A stretch of 36,210 nt of DNA from Candidatus Gastranaerophilales bacterium (lineage in GTDB: Bacteria > Cyanobacteriota > Vampirovibrionia > Gastranaerophilales > Gastranaerophilaceae), in contig CALVEO010000015.1 of assembly GCA_944326615.1 (NCBI GenBank), positions 1 through 36,210 on the forward strand, in the 5' to 3' direction. Position 1 is the stretch's first letter. Each line of letters starts with the position of its first letter. Shown one piece after another: positions 1 to 6,211 of the stretch. A program made the position numbers and the translations under genes. Under the pieces are notes generated by a model. The model ran no database searches, was not told the origin of the DNA, and saw nothing but the letters and a program-made list of their open reading frames with translations.

Positions 1-107
1 CGCTTAATTTAGTCAATGCACCCGGGGAATACTGTCATTCTGAACTTGTTTCAGAATCTTCTTCTCCCTCGCACCTTTTTTGTTTTTGAAACTTTCGTAA
101 TAGGATC
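1..107 (-). repeat. Intergenic repeat element, copy 1 (cut by window edge)
   Basis: This stretch matches the downstream parts of 789-967 and 3063-3238. Shared blocks on the plus strand are GTCAATGCAC, CTCGCACCTTTTTTG and TTCGTAAT. It contains a perfect 8-bp hairpin (37-44 with 50-57, 5-nt loop). It lies directly after the stop of the exbB-like gene when read on the coding (minus) strand. The left part of the element is outside the window. Confidence 0.75.
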
Positions 108-111
108 TTAC

Positions 112-762
112 TTATGACAGCGATATATTTGCATTGCTCGGTGTTGTCGACTCATCGTTAGAATCTACAAAGCTTAAGAACAGCAATTTGATTAGCTGGA
201 AGTCATCTTCGTAACGTTTAACAATTGACTGGAAAGAATTGTAGAATATAACCGCAACAATTGCAACACCAAGACCGAAAGCTGTTGCTATCAATGCTGA
301 TGCAATACCTGATGCTACTGCCGCTGACTGGTTGCCTTGAGAAGCAAGATCCTGGAATGTGAAAAGAATTCTTACAACTGTTCCGAACAACCCTAAAAAC
401 GGAGCCACACCGCCGATCGTACCTAAAATTGTTAAATGACTTTCTAATTTTCTGGATTCTAAAGATGCTGCAATGTCAAATGAGCGGGAAAAACCGCTTT
501 TTTGTTCTGCAAATATTCTTACAGCTTCTTCAGTTACTTCACCGATTGCTCCGCCGCATTGTACTGCAAGTGTTTCTGCGCCTTCAAGATTGTTTTTGGC
601 AAGTTCTTTTTTCAATCTTGGAATAAAAAGTACAACATCTCTTTTGTTTTTCTTGTAAAAAGAAAACCTGTTGATTACAACGGCTACAACCAGTATTGAG
701 CAGATTAAAATCGGCAGTAATACCGGCCAGTCCATTTTGATTGATTCTAATAATAGTCCCAT
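112..762 (-). CDS. exbB: ExbB/TolQ/MotA-family proton channel subunit
   Basis: This inner-membrane protein belongs to the MotA/TolQ/ExbB family, which couples proton flow to a periplasm-spanning partner. At 216 residues it is close to ExbB/TolQ length. It shows three hydrophobic segments (about 13-33, 112-134 and 148-174) and the family signature GLFGTV at the start of the second one. Start ATG is preceded by GAGAGGAT. It is the last gene of a minus-strand set headed by two secreted proteins and a TonB-like gene, so it most likely energises that TonB-like protein. No ExbD/TolR-type subunit is visible here; it may lie beyond the left edge or elsewhere. ExbB rather than TolQ is inferred from the TonB neighbour. 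The C-terminal tail is rich in Ser, Thr and Asn and looks unstructured. Confidence 0.85.
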   Translation of the reverse strand: MGLLLESIKMDWPVLLPILICSILVVAVVINRFSFYKKNKRDVVLFIPRLKKELAKNNLEGAETLAVQCGGAIGEVTEEAVRIFAEQKSGFSRSFDIAASLESRKLESHLTILGTIGGVAPFLGLFGTVVRILFTFQDLASQGNQSAAVASGIASALIATAFGLGVAIVAVIFYNSFQSIVKRYEDDFQLIKLLFLSFVDSNDESTTPSNANISLS

Positions 763-788
763 ATATTTATCCTCTCTTTTTTCTTTTC

Positions 789-967
789 TACCATAGCTTA
801 CGACTTTCTAATCGGCGCTTTTTTATAATTTTGCATTAACTTATATTATTATTATTGTGTTATCGCTTTATGCAGTCAATGCACTCGGGTATTTCAGTCA
901 TTCTGTACTAGTTTTGAAATCTATTGTCCCTCGCACCTTTTTTGTTTTAGAACCCTTCGTAATTTCC
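789..967 (-). repeat. Intergenic repeat element, copy 2
   Basis: This is the fullest copy along with 3063-3238. On the plus strand it opens with TACCATAGCTTACGACTTTC and GGCGCTTTTT, then carries TTATCGCTT, GTCAATGCACTCGGG, CTCGCACCTTTTTTG and CCTTCGTAATTTCC. On the minus strand it fills the space between the tonB-like stop and the exbB ribosome-binding site. The central hairpin seen in the other copies is degenerate here. A second truncated start of the same unit follows at 981. Confidence 0.75.
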
Positions 968-980
968 TTTCTTTTCTTTC

Positions 981-1015
981 TACCATAACTTACGACTGCC
1001 TAAAAGGCGCTTTTT
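981..1015 (-). repeat. Truncated extra start of the intergenic repeat
   Basis: This short piece repeats only the first blocks of the element (TACCATAACTTACGACT and GGCGCTTTTTC), in direct orientation immediately after copy 2. It suggests tandem duplication or recombination of the unit at this site. It lies just downstream of the tonB-like stop codon. Confidence 0.6.
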
Positions 1016-1031
1016 CTTGCCTTCCTGACCT

Positions 1032-2222
1032 CTAATTGTATCCTGATGCTCCAAATACGTTGTAATCAAACGTAAATTGAATATCAATACTTGAACCTTT
1101 GAATTCTGCCGGAAGCGGTCTGAATGGTGCTGTCGCCTGAACTGCATTTATTGCTGCTTTATCAGCTCCCGGAAGTCCTGATGATTTAAATACACTACAG
1201 GATAGTAATCTTCCGTCTTTTGCTATTTTGAATAGCAGTACAACACGTTTACTTTCGTTTCCTTTTGGCGGATCCCAGTTCATTTTTATGCGTCTTTGGA
1301 GTTCTCTCATATAAGGCCCGAAATCCGGTTCTCTTATTGCATCAATACCGGGTCTGCCGTTTGGATTTCCGGGGCCTGGGTTGCCATAACCGCCTGTTCC
1401 ACCGCCGCCGCCTTTGGCAAGTTTACTGCCTGAGCCGCCTGTCGGAGCAAGTGATGGAGTGGGTGCTCCGCTGCCTCGCCCTGTGGTAGCTGTACTGCCA
1501 CCGCCGCCGCCTTTAGCAGATGTACCTGAACCGCTTATAGGGCCTGTTGTGTATCTGCCTGAACCTGTTCCGCCTTTAGGCACCGGAACTGTGAAAGGAC
1601 TTGATGGTTTTGCAACAGGTCTTGGTGTTGTCGGAGGTTTAATAGATGGTCTTGCCGTTGGAGGTGCTGGTTTGGCTGCCTGAGGTTTTTTAGGAGAAGG
1701 AGCAGGCTGCTGAACAACTTTTTTAGTCGGTTGAGGCTGTACCTGTTCAGTTACCTGTTTAACTATTTTTTGCAAAGGATTTTGCATTGCCTGTTTTGCC
1801 GGTGCCGGTTTTTTAGCTGGTGCTGCTGCCGCCTGTTTGGGGGCGCCTGGAGCCGGTGATGGCATTGAAACTTTTCTTGTCGGGTCATGGTGACCGCCTG
1901 CTCGTGAATTTATATCTGCTCTGTAAGGCGTTTTAGGATTTATAGGTGTTTCTTCTTTGTCAACCAGAACAAATTCTATATCGTTCATTTTTGGTTTTGG
2001 TTTGTCAAAGATTGTCAGAGTAATCCCCAGCATTCCTAGTATAATCACAATAAGAGCCCATACGCCTATTGCAGTTGGGTGAAGTATTGCTGAAATAAGT
2101 ATTGATTTTTTCAAGCTTATATCTTCATCGTCTTTCAATACTGCAGGCGTAATGTAGCCTGTATTTTGTTCCTGCTCGTCATCTTCTATAAAATTTTCTG
2201 TATATTTTCCTATTAAGGACAT
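1032..2222 (-). CDS. tonB: TonB-like energy transducer
   Basis: Energy-transducing protein that carries inner-membrane proton motive force to an outer-membrane receptor. The 396-residue chain has a roughly 49-residue cytoplasmic head, one membrane segment (about 50-71), a long linker rich in Pro, Ala, Lys and then Gly (about 85-290), and a C-terminal TonB-type domain (about 295-390). That domain carries SSGLPGADKAAINAV and APFRPLP, typical of the family. A Ser44-x3-His48 pair at the edge of the membrane segment matches the Ser/His pair of TonB that is needed for coupling to ExbB-ExbD. The linker is long enough to span a periplasm. The upstream gap of 77 bp lacks the repeat element found elsewhere in this locus. 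TolA is the alternative; the C-terminal domain and the linker fit TonB better. Confidence 0.82.
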   Translation of the reverse strand: MSLIGKYTENFIEDDEQEQNTGYITPAVLKDDEDISLKKSILISAILHPTAIGVWALIVIILGMLGITLTIFDKPKPKMNDIEFVLVDKEETPINPKTPYRADINSRAGGHHDPTRKVSMPSPAPGAPKQAAAAPAKKPAPAKQAMQNPLQKIVKQVTEQVQPQPTKKVVQQPAPSPKKPQAAKPAPPTARPSIKPPTTPRPVAKPSSPFTVPVPKGGTGSGRYTTGPISGSGTSAKGGGGGSTATTGRGSGAPTPSLAPTGGSGSKLAKGGGGGTGGYGNPGPGNPNGRPGIDAIREPDFGPYMRELQRRIKMNWDPPKGNESKRVVLLFKIAKDGRLLSCSVFKSSGLPGADKAAINAVQATAPFRPLPAEFKGSSIDIQFTFDYNVFGASGYN

Positions 2223-2299
2223 TATTTTATTTTCCCAAATATCTGTTTCTTATGTGTTAATTTTATTTTAAAACAAAAATAAAATTATTGCCCGACTTT

Positions 2300-3043
2300 C
2301 TAATAATTGTTATTAAACATTGCGGGGTTAACGGTAATCGGTTGGGTAAGAACAAGTTCTATGGCTGAATTTGCCGGAATTTCAACATCATTACCTTTAT
2401 CCCAAATTGATTTTACAAGACCTCCGCCTGCACCTACTGCGGTTGCAAGAGCTGTTCCTTTACCTATGTCGCCGCCTGCAAGAGGTGATATTATAACTCC
2501 TGCTAAAGCGCCTGCGCCTGCCCCGACAGCAAGATCTTTGCCATAGTCTTTTGCAACATCAAGTTTTGTTCCGCCTATCAAAACTCCGGTATTGTCACTT
2601 GTTTTAACAACTGCAGAAATAGGTATTTGAAGTCCGTAAGGTGTTGTTATCTGGGTAAATCTTAAAAGAAGTTTGCCGTTTAAGCTGCCATGTTTTGCCC
2701 TTGAAACTTCAATTGCAGTTCCGGTAACAGAGCTGCCGGCAGGAGCTATAAGGTTGCCGTTGTAATAGAAATCTGAGCCGAGAGCAACATTTACACTTTG
2801 ACCGGTTGTCATATTTGCAGAACTGATAGGTGTTGTAACTATTACAGGAACTTTCTGGCCTGCAGGCACTGTTACTACACTTCCCTTTAGAGTCTGGTTC
2901 CCGCTTAAAGTTTGTACAGGATAGTAATTTTGCTGGTATGAAGGAGCTGGAGTTTGCTGCTGTACACTGTAATTAGGCGCGGCATTTGCAATACCTGCTG
3001 ATAAAATTATTGCGGTTAAGATTAATAAGTATTTTTTTCTCAT
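2300..3043 (-). CDS. Secreted beta-domain protein, TrbI/VirB10-like, with glycine-rich segment
   Basis: Exported protein of unknown role. It begins with a signal peptide (about 1-21, ending ANA), followed by a Gln/Pro/Tyr-rich stretch and a beta-rich domain. The pattern VPAGQKVPVIVTTPI, a central ALGSDFYYNG, then APAGSSVTG and a late IELVLTQPITV resembles the periplasmic domain of TrbI/VirB10 proteins. A small-residue helical segment (about 170-205, rich in Gly and Ala) could be membrane-active, as in VirB10-like channels. The next upstream gene (3271-3855) has the same layout and a matching C-terminal motif, so the two are probably distant paralogs. Start ATG follows AAAGGGA. The link to the TonB/ExbB genes is by position only. 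Confidence 0.6.
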   Translation of the reverse strand: MRKKYLLILTAIILSAGIANAAPNYSVQQQTPAPSYQQNYYPVQTLSGNQTLKGSVVTVPAGQKVPVIVTTPISSANMTTGQSVNVALGSDFYYNGNLIAPAGSSVTGTAIEVSRAKHGSLNGKLLLRFTQITTPYGLQIPISAVVKTSDNTGVLIGGTKLDVAKDYGKDLAVGAGAGALAGVIISPLAGGDIGKGTALATAVGAGGGLVKSIWDKGNDVEIPANSAIELVLTQPITVNPAMFNNNY

Positions 3044-3062
3044 AAAATCCCTTTCGTTTTTT

Positions 3063-3238
3063 ATACCATAGCTTACGACTTTCTAATCGGCGCTTTTTAT
3101 AGTTTTGCTTTAACCTTTTTATATATTGTATTATCGCTTCATTCGGTCAATGCACTCGGGCACTCCCGTCCTGCTGAATTCGTTTCAGCATCTCTTTTTC
3201 CTCGCACCTTTTTTGTTTTAGAAATTTTTGTAATCTCC
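3063..3238 (-). repeat. Intergenic repeat element, copy 3
   Basis: This copy aligns along its length with 789-967 and partly with 1-107. It holds the hairpin TGCTGAA/TTCAGCA (3172-3178 with 3184-3190). Relative to copy 1 the paired positions have changed on both arms, so pairing is kept. It lies between two minus-strand genes and ends about 20 bp upstream of the next gene's start. Confidence 0.75.
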
Positions 3239-3270
3239 TTTTTTCATTTTATTTCACAATTTATATTAAG

Positions 3271-3855
3271 TCAATTTGTTAAGGTATGAGTAATCCACAC
3301 AGGAGATGTAAGTATTATAAGTTCATTTGACCCTGGAGCTATTGTTGTATGTGTTCCCATTTTTCGCTCATAAGACGGACGCGCCTGCAGGGTTGTTTTT
3401 TTAACTTTTTGCTGCCTTTGTGCAATTCTTACATATTTGGCAGGTTCTGAAATTCCGCCTCCGAACAAATTGTCATTTGATGTATATAAATATCCTCTCA
3501 CTGGAACTTCATAGCCGTCTGTATAAACCATTTTTGTTATTTTTATTTTCATAGCGGCGTTAGTTCCAATAACAGGAGCATTAATCTTTTCTATATATCC
3601 GTAAAATTCTGTATCTTTAGGAATAATATTTGTATCATGAAGGAACATATCATTTGTGCATATAAATTTTACTTTGTAGCCTTCATCACAGCTTTGTGTT
3701 GAAATTTCCTGTGTATTCATTACGGGAACAAAAGTTCCCTCGGGGATAATAATTCCATGGTAATCCCTTAGATTAATCTGCACATTAGGAAGCTCTGCCG
3801 TATGGGCGCAATATGGAATTATGAATAACGCTAGGATTAGTAAAAATTTTTTCAT
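3271..3855 (-). CDS. Secreted protein related to the 2300-3043 product
   Basis: Exported 194-residue protein of unknown function. A signal peptide (about 1-19, ending AHTA) is followed by a beta-rich body. The opening IIIPEGTFVPV, the middle IIPKDTEFYGYIEKI, EVPVRGYLY and the closing PGSNELIILTSPVWI follow the same order as in the neighbouring 247-residue protein, which suggests common ancestry and a TrbI-like fold. Two cysteines (in QSCDEG and FICTN) could form a disulfide. No Shine-Dalgarno is visible, but an extended -10 box lies 7 nt before the ATG, so the mRNA may be leaderless. It is the first gene of the minus-strand locus. No function is claimed. Confidence 0.6.
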   Translation of the reverse strand: MKKFLLILALFIIPYCAHTAELPNVQINLRDYHGIIIPEGTFVPVMNTQEISTQSCDEGYKVKFICTNDMFLHDTNIIPKDTEFYGYIEKINAPVIGTNAAMKIKITKMVYTDGYEVPVRGYLYTSNDNLFGGGISEPAKYVRIAQRQQKVKKTTLQARPSYERKMGTHTTIAPGSNELIILTSPVWITHTLTN

Positions 3856-3862
3856 AATAATT

Positions 3863-3871
3863 ATTATAACA
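3863..3871 (-). promoter_or_regulatory. Extended -10 promoter 7 nt before the start at 3855
   Basis: On the minus strand the sequence reads TGTTATAAT, an extended -10 box, followed by AATTATT and the ATG. The expected transcription start falls on or next to the A of the start codon. Confidence 0.55.
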
Positions 3872-3929
3872 GTTTTTTTTCTATTATCAATAGAACGATT
3901 ATTATAAATTTTTGTTCATTATTTTTTTG

Positions 3930-3941
3930 TTACAATTGTAA
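3930..3941. promoter_or_regulatory. 12-bp palindrome in divergent intergenic region
   Basis: TTACAATTGTAA is a perfect palindrome between the divergent genes at 3855 and 4022. It could be an operator, but in such AT-rich sequence chance is a real alternative. Confidence 0.25.
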
Positions 3942-4021
3942 ATTTTTGGAATTTTTAGTCAATTTTTATAAAAAAAATTACTTTATATAAATGGTAGTGT
4001 AGTTTATAAAGGTGAATTATA

Positions 4022-4699
4022 GTGTTCAGTGCAGTCGCATCAGGAATATTTGCATACCGTAATGCTGATAAGACTAAAAATGGTGAAATCGGCAGAAGTG
4101 CTGTTACATTAGGGCAGACTGCCGGACTTTTGCAGGAGGTTGCCAAATATGACGGTCTGGCTGCTAATGCTGCAAGAAGTACACTCAGCGTATTTTCAAA
4201 TCTTGCAAAACAAAACAAAATGTTTGAATATGCAGGTAAAGCTACTCAATTTGCAGTTAACAATGTAAATCCGCTGATTTGCGCTTCAGGTGTTATTAAA
4301 ACAGCTATGTCTGATGATAAAGTCGGTACTGGCGTTACAGAAGCCGCTGCTTTGTCTGCTATGTTTGCAGGGGAAGGTCTTATTAAGCAATATTATGACA
4401 AAACTGTTAATTCAAAAACATGCAATAATTTAATTGAAAAAGCTTCTGATAAAAAATATATAAAACCTGTTTTTGAATATCTTGAAAAACATAAGCTGAA
4501 AGGGAAAACAGGAGCGGTTATAAAAGGGCTTGTTTTTGTCGGCGGTTCTATGTCATCCTATGCGGTAGGACAGAATCTGGGTAAAGATATTTCAAAGCGT
4601 GTAAAAGCAAATCTCGGAATAAAAACAGAGGAAAAAGAACCTGAAACAAAGATTAAACAAGAAGAAGACAAAAAACAAAAAATCAATCGCATGGTCTAA
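4022..4699 (+). CDS. Unknown protein with hydrophobic helices and charged C-terminus
   Basis: I do not recognise this 225-residue protein. It starts with GTG, chosen because AAAGGTGA lies 7 nt upstream and the only nearby ATG (3991) runs into a stop at once. The sequence is mostly alpha-helical and rich in Ala and Gly, with weakly hydrophobic stretches (about 95-125 and 165-185), and ends in a highly charged Lys/Glu tail. There is no signal peptide. Similar Ala/Gly-rich proteins with charged tails are common in gut Melainabacteria, but that is an impression and not a family match. The SpoIID-like gene follows after a short gap with its own promoter. Confidence 0.6.
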   Translation: MFSAVASGIFAYRNADKTKNGEIGRSAVTLGQTAGLLQEVAKYDGLAANAARSTLSVFSNLAKQNKMFEYAGKATQFAVNNVNPLICASGVIKTAMSDDKVGTGVTEAAALSAMFAGEGLIKQYYDKTVNSKTCNNLIEKASDKKYIKPVFEYLEKHKLKGKTGAVIKGLVFVGGSMSSYAVGQNLGKDISKRVKANLGIKTEEKEPETKIKQEEDKKQKINRMV

Positions 4700-4718
4700 T
4701 CCCTTTTGATTTATTGTG

Positions 4719-4727
4719 TGTTATAAT
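4719..4727 (+). promoter_or_regulatory. Extended -10 promoter of the SpoIID-like gene
   Basis: TGTTATAAT ends 6 nt before the GTG at 4734. There is no good -35 box and no Shine-Dalgarno. The transcript would start at the GTG, which supports 4734 rather than 4716 as the start. Confidence 0.5.
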
Positions 4728-4733
4728 AATAAA

Positions 4734-5606
4734 GTGAAAAAGATTTTTATTATATTTTCAATATTATTTTTAACACAATTTTGTGCCAGCCCTTGTTATG
4801 CTATAAAAATAGGGCTGCAGACAGATGTTCAGTCTGCTGGAATTGGAACATCGGTTAAAGGCGTTATTATAGATGCAAATACAAATCACAGTGTATGCGA
4901 TCTTGAGGCTATGAAAGGGTATGAAATCAAGCCTTACCATAACCTTATGGCTATCCGTTATAACGGCAAATATTACAAAATAAATTCTGATAATATTGTA
5001 ATAAAAACGACAGCTCCGGGATTTGTAAGCGCGAAAAGCAAATGGTACAGAGGAATTCTTATGATACAAAATAAAAACGGTAAATTAACCGTTATAAATA
5101 ATGTTCCTCTGGAAGATTATATAAAAGGAGTAGTCCCATCTGAAATGCCTACAAGCTGGGCAACAGAAGCTCACAAAGCTCAGGCAATTGCTGCAAGAAG
5201 TTATGCTCTTGCTAATTTAGGGAAACGTGCTAAATTTGGATATGACCTGAAAGACACACCTGAAGATCAGGCTTACGGCGGAGCCTCAAAAGAAACGGCA
5301 GATACAAATTACGCAGTAGATGAGACTAAAGGAATTGTTTTGACTTATAATATGAAAGTAATAAATGCCTATTATTCTGCATCTGCAGGAGGACAGACAA
5401 CAGCCGGAGGCTGGGGAGCTAATCTCCCGTATCTTCGTTCTGTCCCGTCATTTGATGATAATGTACGTAAAAACGGGCATGGAGTCGGAATGTCACAGCA
5501 TGGTGCAAATAATTTAGCAAAACAAGGGTATAATGCTTACCAAATTTTACAATATTTTTATAAAGATGTTAAATTTGCACGTGTTGATTCTAAATCATAT
5601 AATTAG
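4734..5606 (+). CDS. SpoIID/LytB-domain protein, compact form
   Basis: Probable peptidoglycan-remodelling protein of the SpoIID/LytB family; SpoIID itself is a lytic transglycosylase that cuts glycan strands lacking stem peptides. A signal peptide starts at KKIFIIFSILFL and ends at CYA. The family core is clear: LEDYIKGVVPSEMP, then EAHKAQAIAARSYAL, YYSASAGGQT and HGVGMSQHGANNLA. Only about 8 residues lie between PYLRSVPS and the GHGVGMSQ motif, where many SpoIID/LytB proteins have a much longer segment, so this is a compact variant. I place the start at GTG 4734: it begins the signal peptide directly and sits 6 nt after a -10 box. GTG 4716 would overlap that box. Catalytic activity is inferred from the family. 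Confidence 0.8.
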   Translation: MKKIFIIFSILFLTQFCASPCYAIKIGLQTDVQSAGIGTSVKGVIIDANTNHSVCDLEAMKGYEIKPYHNLMAIRYNGKYYKINSDNIVIKTTAPGFVSAKSKWYRGILMIQNKNGKLTVINNVPLEDYIKGVVPSEMPTSWATEAHKAQAIAARSYALANLGKRAKFGYDLKDTPEDQAYGGASKETADTNYAVDETKGIVLTYNMKVINAYYSASAGGQTTAGGWGANLPYLRSVPSFDDNVRKNGHGVGMSQHGANNLAKQGYNAYQILQYFYKDVKFARVDSKSYN

Positions 5607-5645
5607 ACAAAAACTCTTGATATGTAGCTGTTTAGCAGATTTTAA

Positions 5646-5663
5646 ATTCTTGAAATCAAGAAT
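5646..5663 (+). terminator. Weak hairpin after the SpoIID-like gene
   Basis: ATTCTTGA and TCAAGAAT can pair with almost no loop. The U-rich run comes only about 20 nt later, so this is a weak terminator at best. Confidence 0.3.
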
Positions 5664-5699
5664 ATAATACAAAATTTATAATTTTTTTTTGAAAAACAC

Positions 5700-5727
5700 T
5701 TGCCAAATAGAAATAAAATGCTATAAT
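5700..5727 (+). promoter_or_regulatory. Sigma70-type promoter of the HU gene
   Basis: TTGCCA and TATAAT are separated by 16 bp. The distance to the HU start leaves a 5' leader of roughly 70 nt ending in a strong AAAGGAGGT. Confidence 0.65.
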
Positions 5728-5805
5728 AATTCTTGTCGATAACAAAAGCATGCGGAAGAGAGATGGTTTCTATTACTGTATGCACAAGGTAAAAGGAGGT
5801 TCATA

Positions 5806-6081
5806 ATGAACAAAGAAGAATTGGTAAAAGAAGTATCAAAAAAAGCAAAAGTTTCTCAAAAAGCTACTGCTGATATCATCGCAGCTACTTTAGAAACTAT
5901 TGAAAAAACTGTATCAAAAGGTAAAAAAGTTACACTGGTTGGTTTTGGAACATTCGAACCGCGTAAAAGAGCTGCAAGAACAGGAAGAAATCCTCAAACA
6001 GGTGCTCCTTTGAAAATTGCTGCTAAAACAGTTCCTGCTTTTTCAGCTGGTAAAAAATTCAAAGAACTTCTTAAGAAGTAG
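5806..6081 (+). CDS. hup: HU-family DNA-binding protein
   Basis: Small basic histone-like protein that bends and compacts DNA as a dimer. The 91 residues match HU length throughout. The N-terminal helices (NKEELVKEVSKKAKVSQ) are followed by VTLVGFGTFEPRKRAARTGR and the DNA-binding arm with RNPQTGAPLKI, then a C-terminal AFSAGKKFKELL. The start codon has a near-perfect AAAGGAGG 7 nt upstream. It is monocistronic, with a clear promoter before it and a strong terminator after it. HU versus IHF cannot be settled fully from sequence, but a homodimeric HU is the usual case for this form. Confidence 0.95.
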   Translation: MNKEELVKEVSKKAKVSQKATADIIAATLETIEKTVSKGKKVTLVGFGTFEPRKRAARTGRNPQTGAPLKIAAKTVPAFSAGKKFKELLKK

Positions 6082-6105
6082 GAAATTATTTGTTTATAAA
6101 AGTCT

Positions 6106-6137
6106 AAAAGCAGAGCTCTAATTCAGCTCTGCTTTTG
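6106..6137 (+). terminator. Rho-independent terminator of the HU gene
   Basis: AAAAGCAGAGCT (6106-6117) pairs perfectly with AGCTCTGCTTTT (6125-6136) around a 7-nt loop, followed by a T-rich stretch. Confidence 0.85.
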
Positions 6138-6142
6138 TTATA

Positions 6143-6171
6143 TTGTAAATATAAAGAATATATGTTATAAT
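6143..6171 (+). promoter_or_regulatory. Promoter of the poly-G prepilin gene
   Basis: TTGTAA and TATAAT are separated by 17 bp, about 40 bp before the ATG at 6212. Confidence 0.6.
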
Positions 6172-6211
6172 TTAGTATATAATTTTTGCAATTTGAAAAG
6201 AAGGAGGATTT

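Noticed and set aside
1-3238. CRISPR array made of the repeated elements
   Set aside because: The copies are about 180 bp long, diverged, few, and separated by whole genes; there are no regular spacers and no cas genes.
3955-4218. An 87-codon open frame on the minus strand over the start of the 4022 gene
   Set aside because: It is antisense to a better-supported gene with a ribosome-binding site, and its sequence shows no domain pattern.
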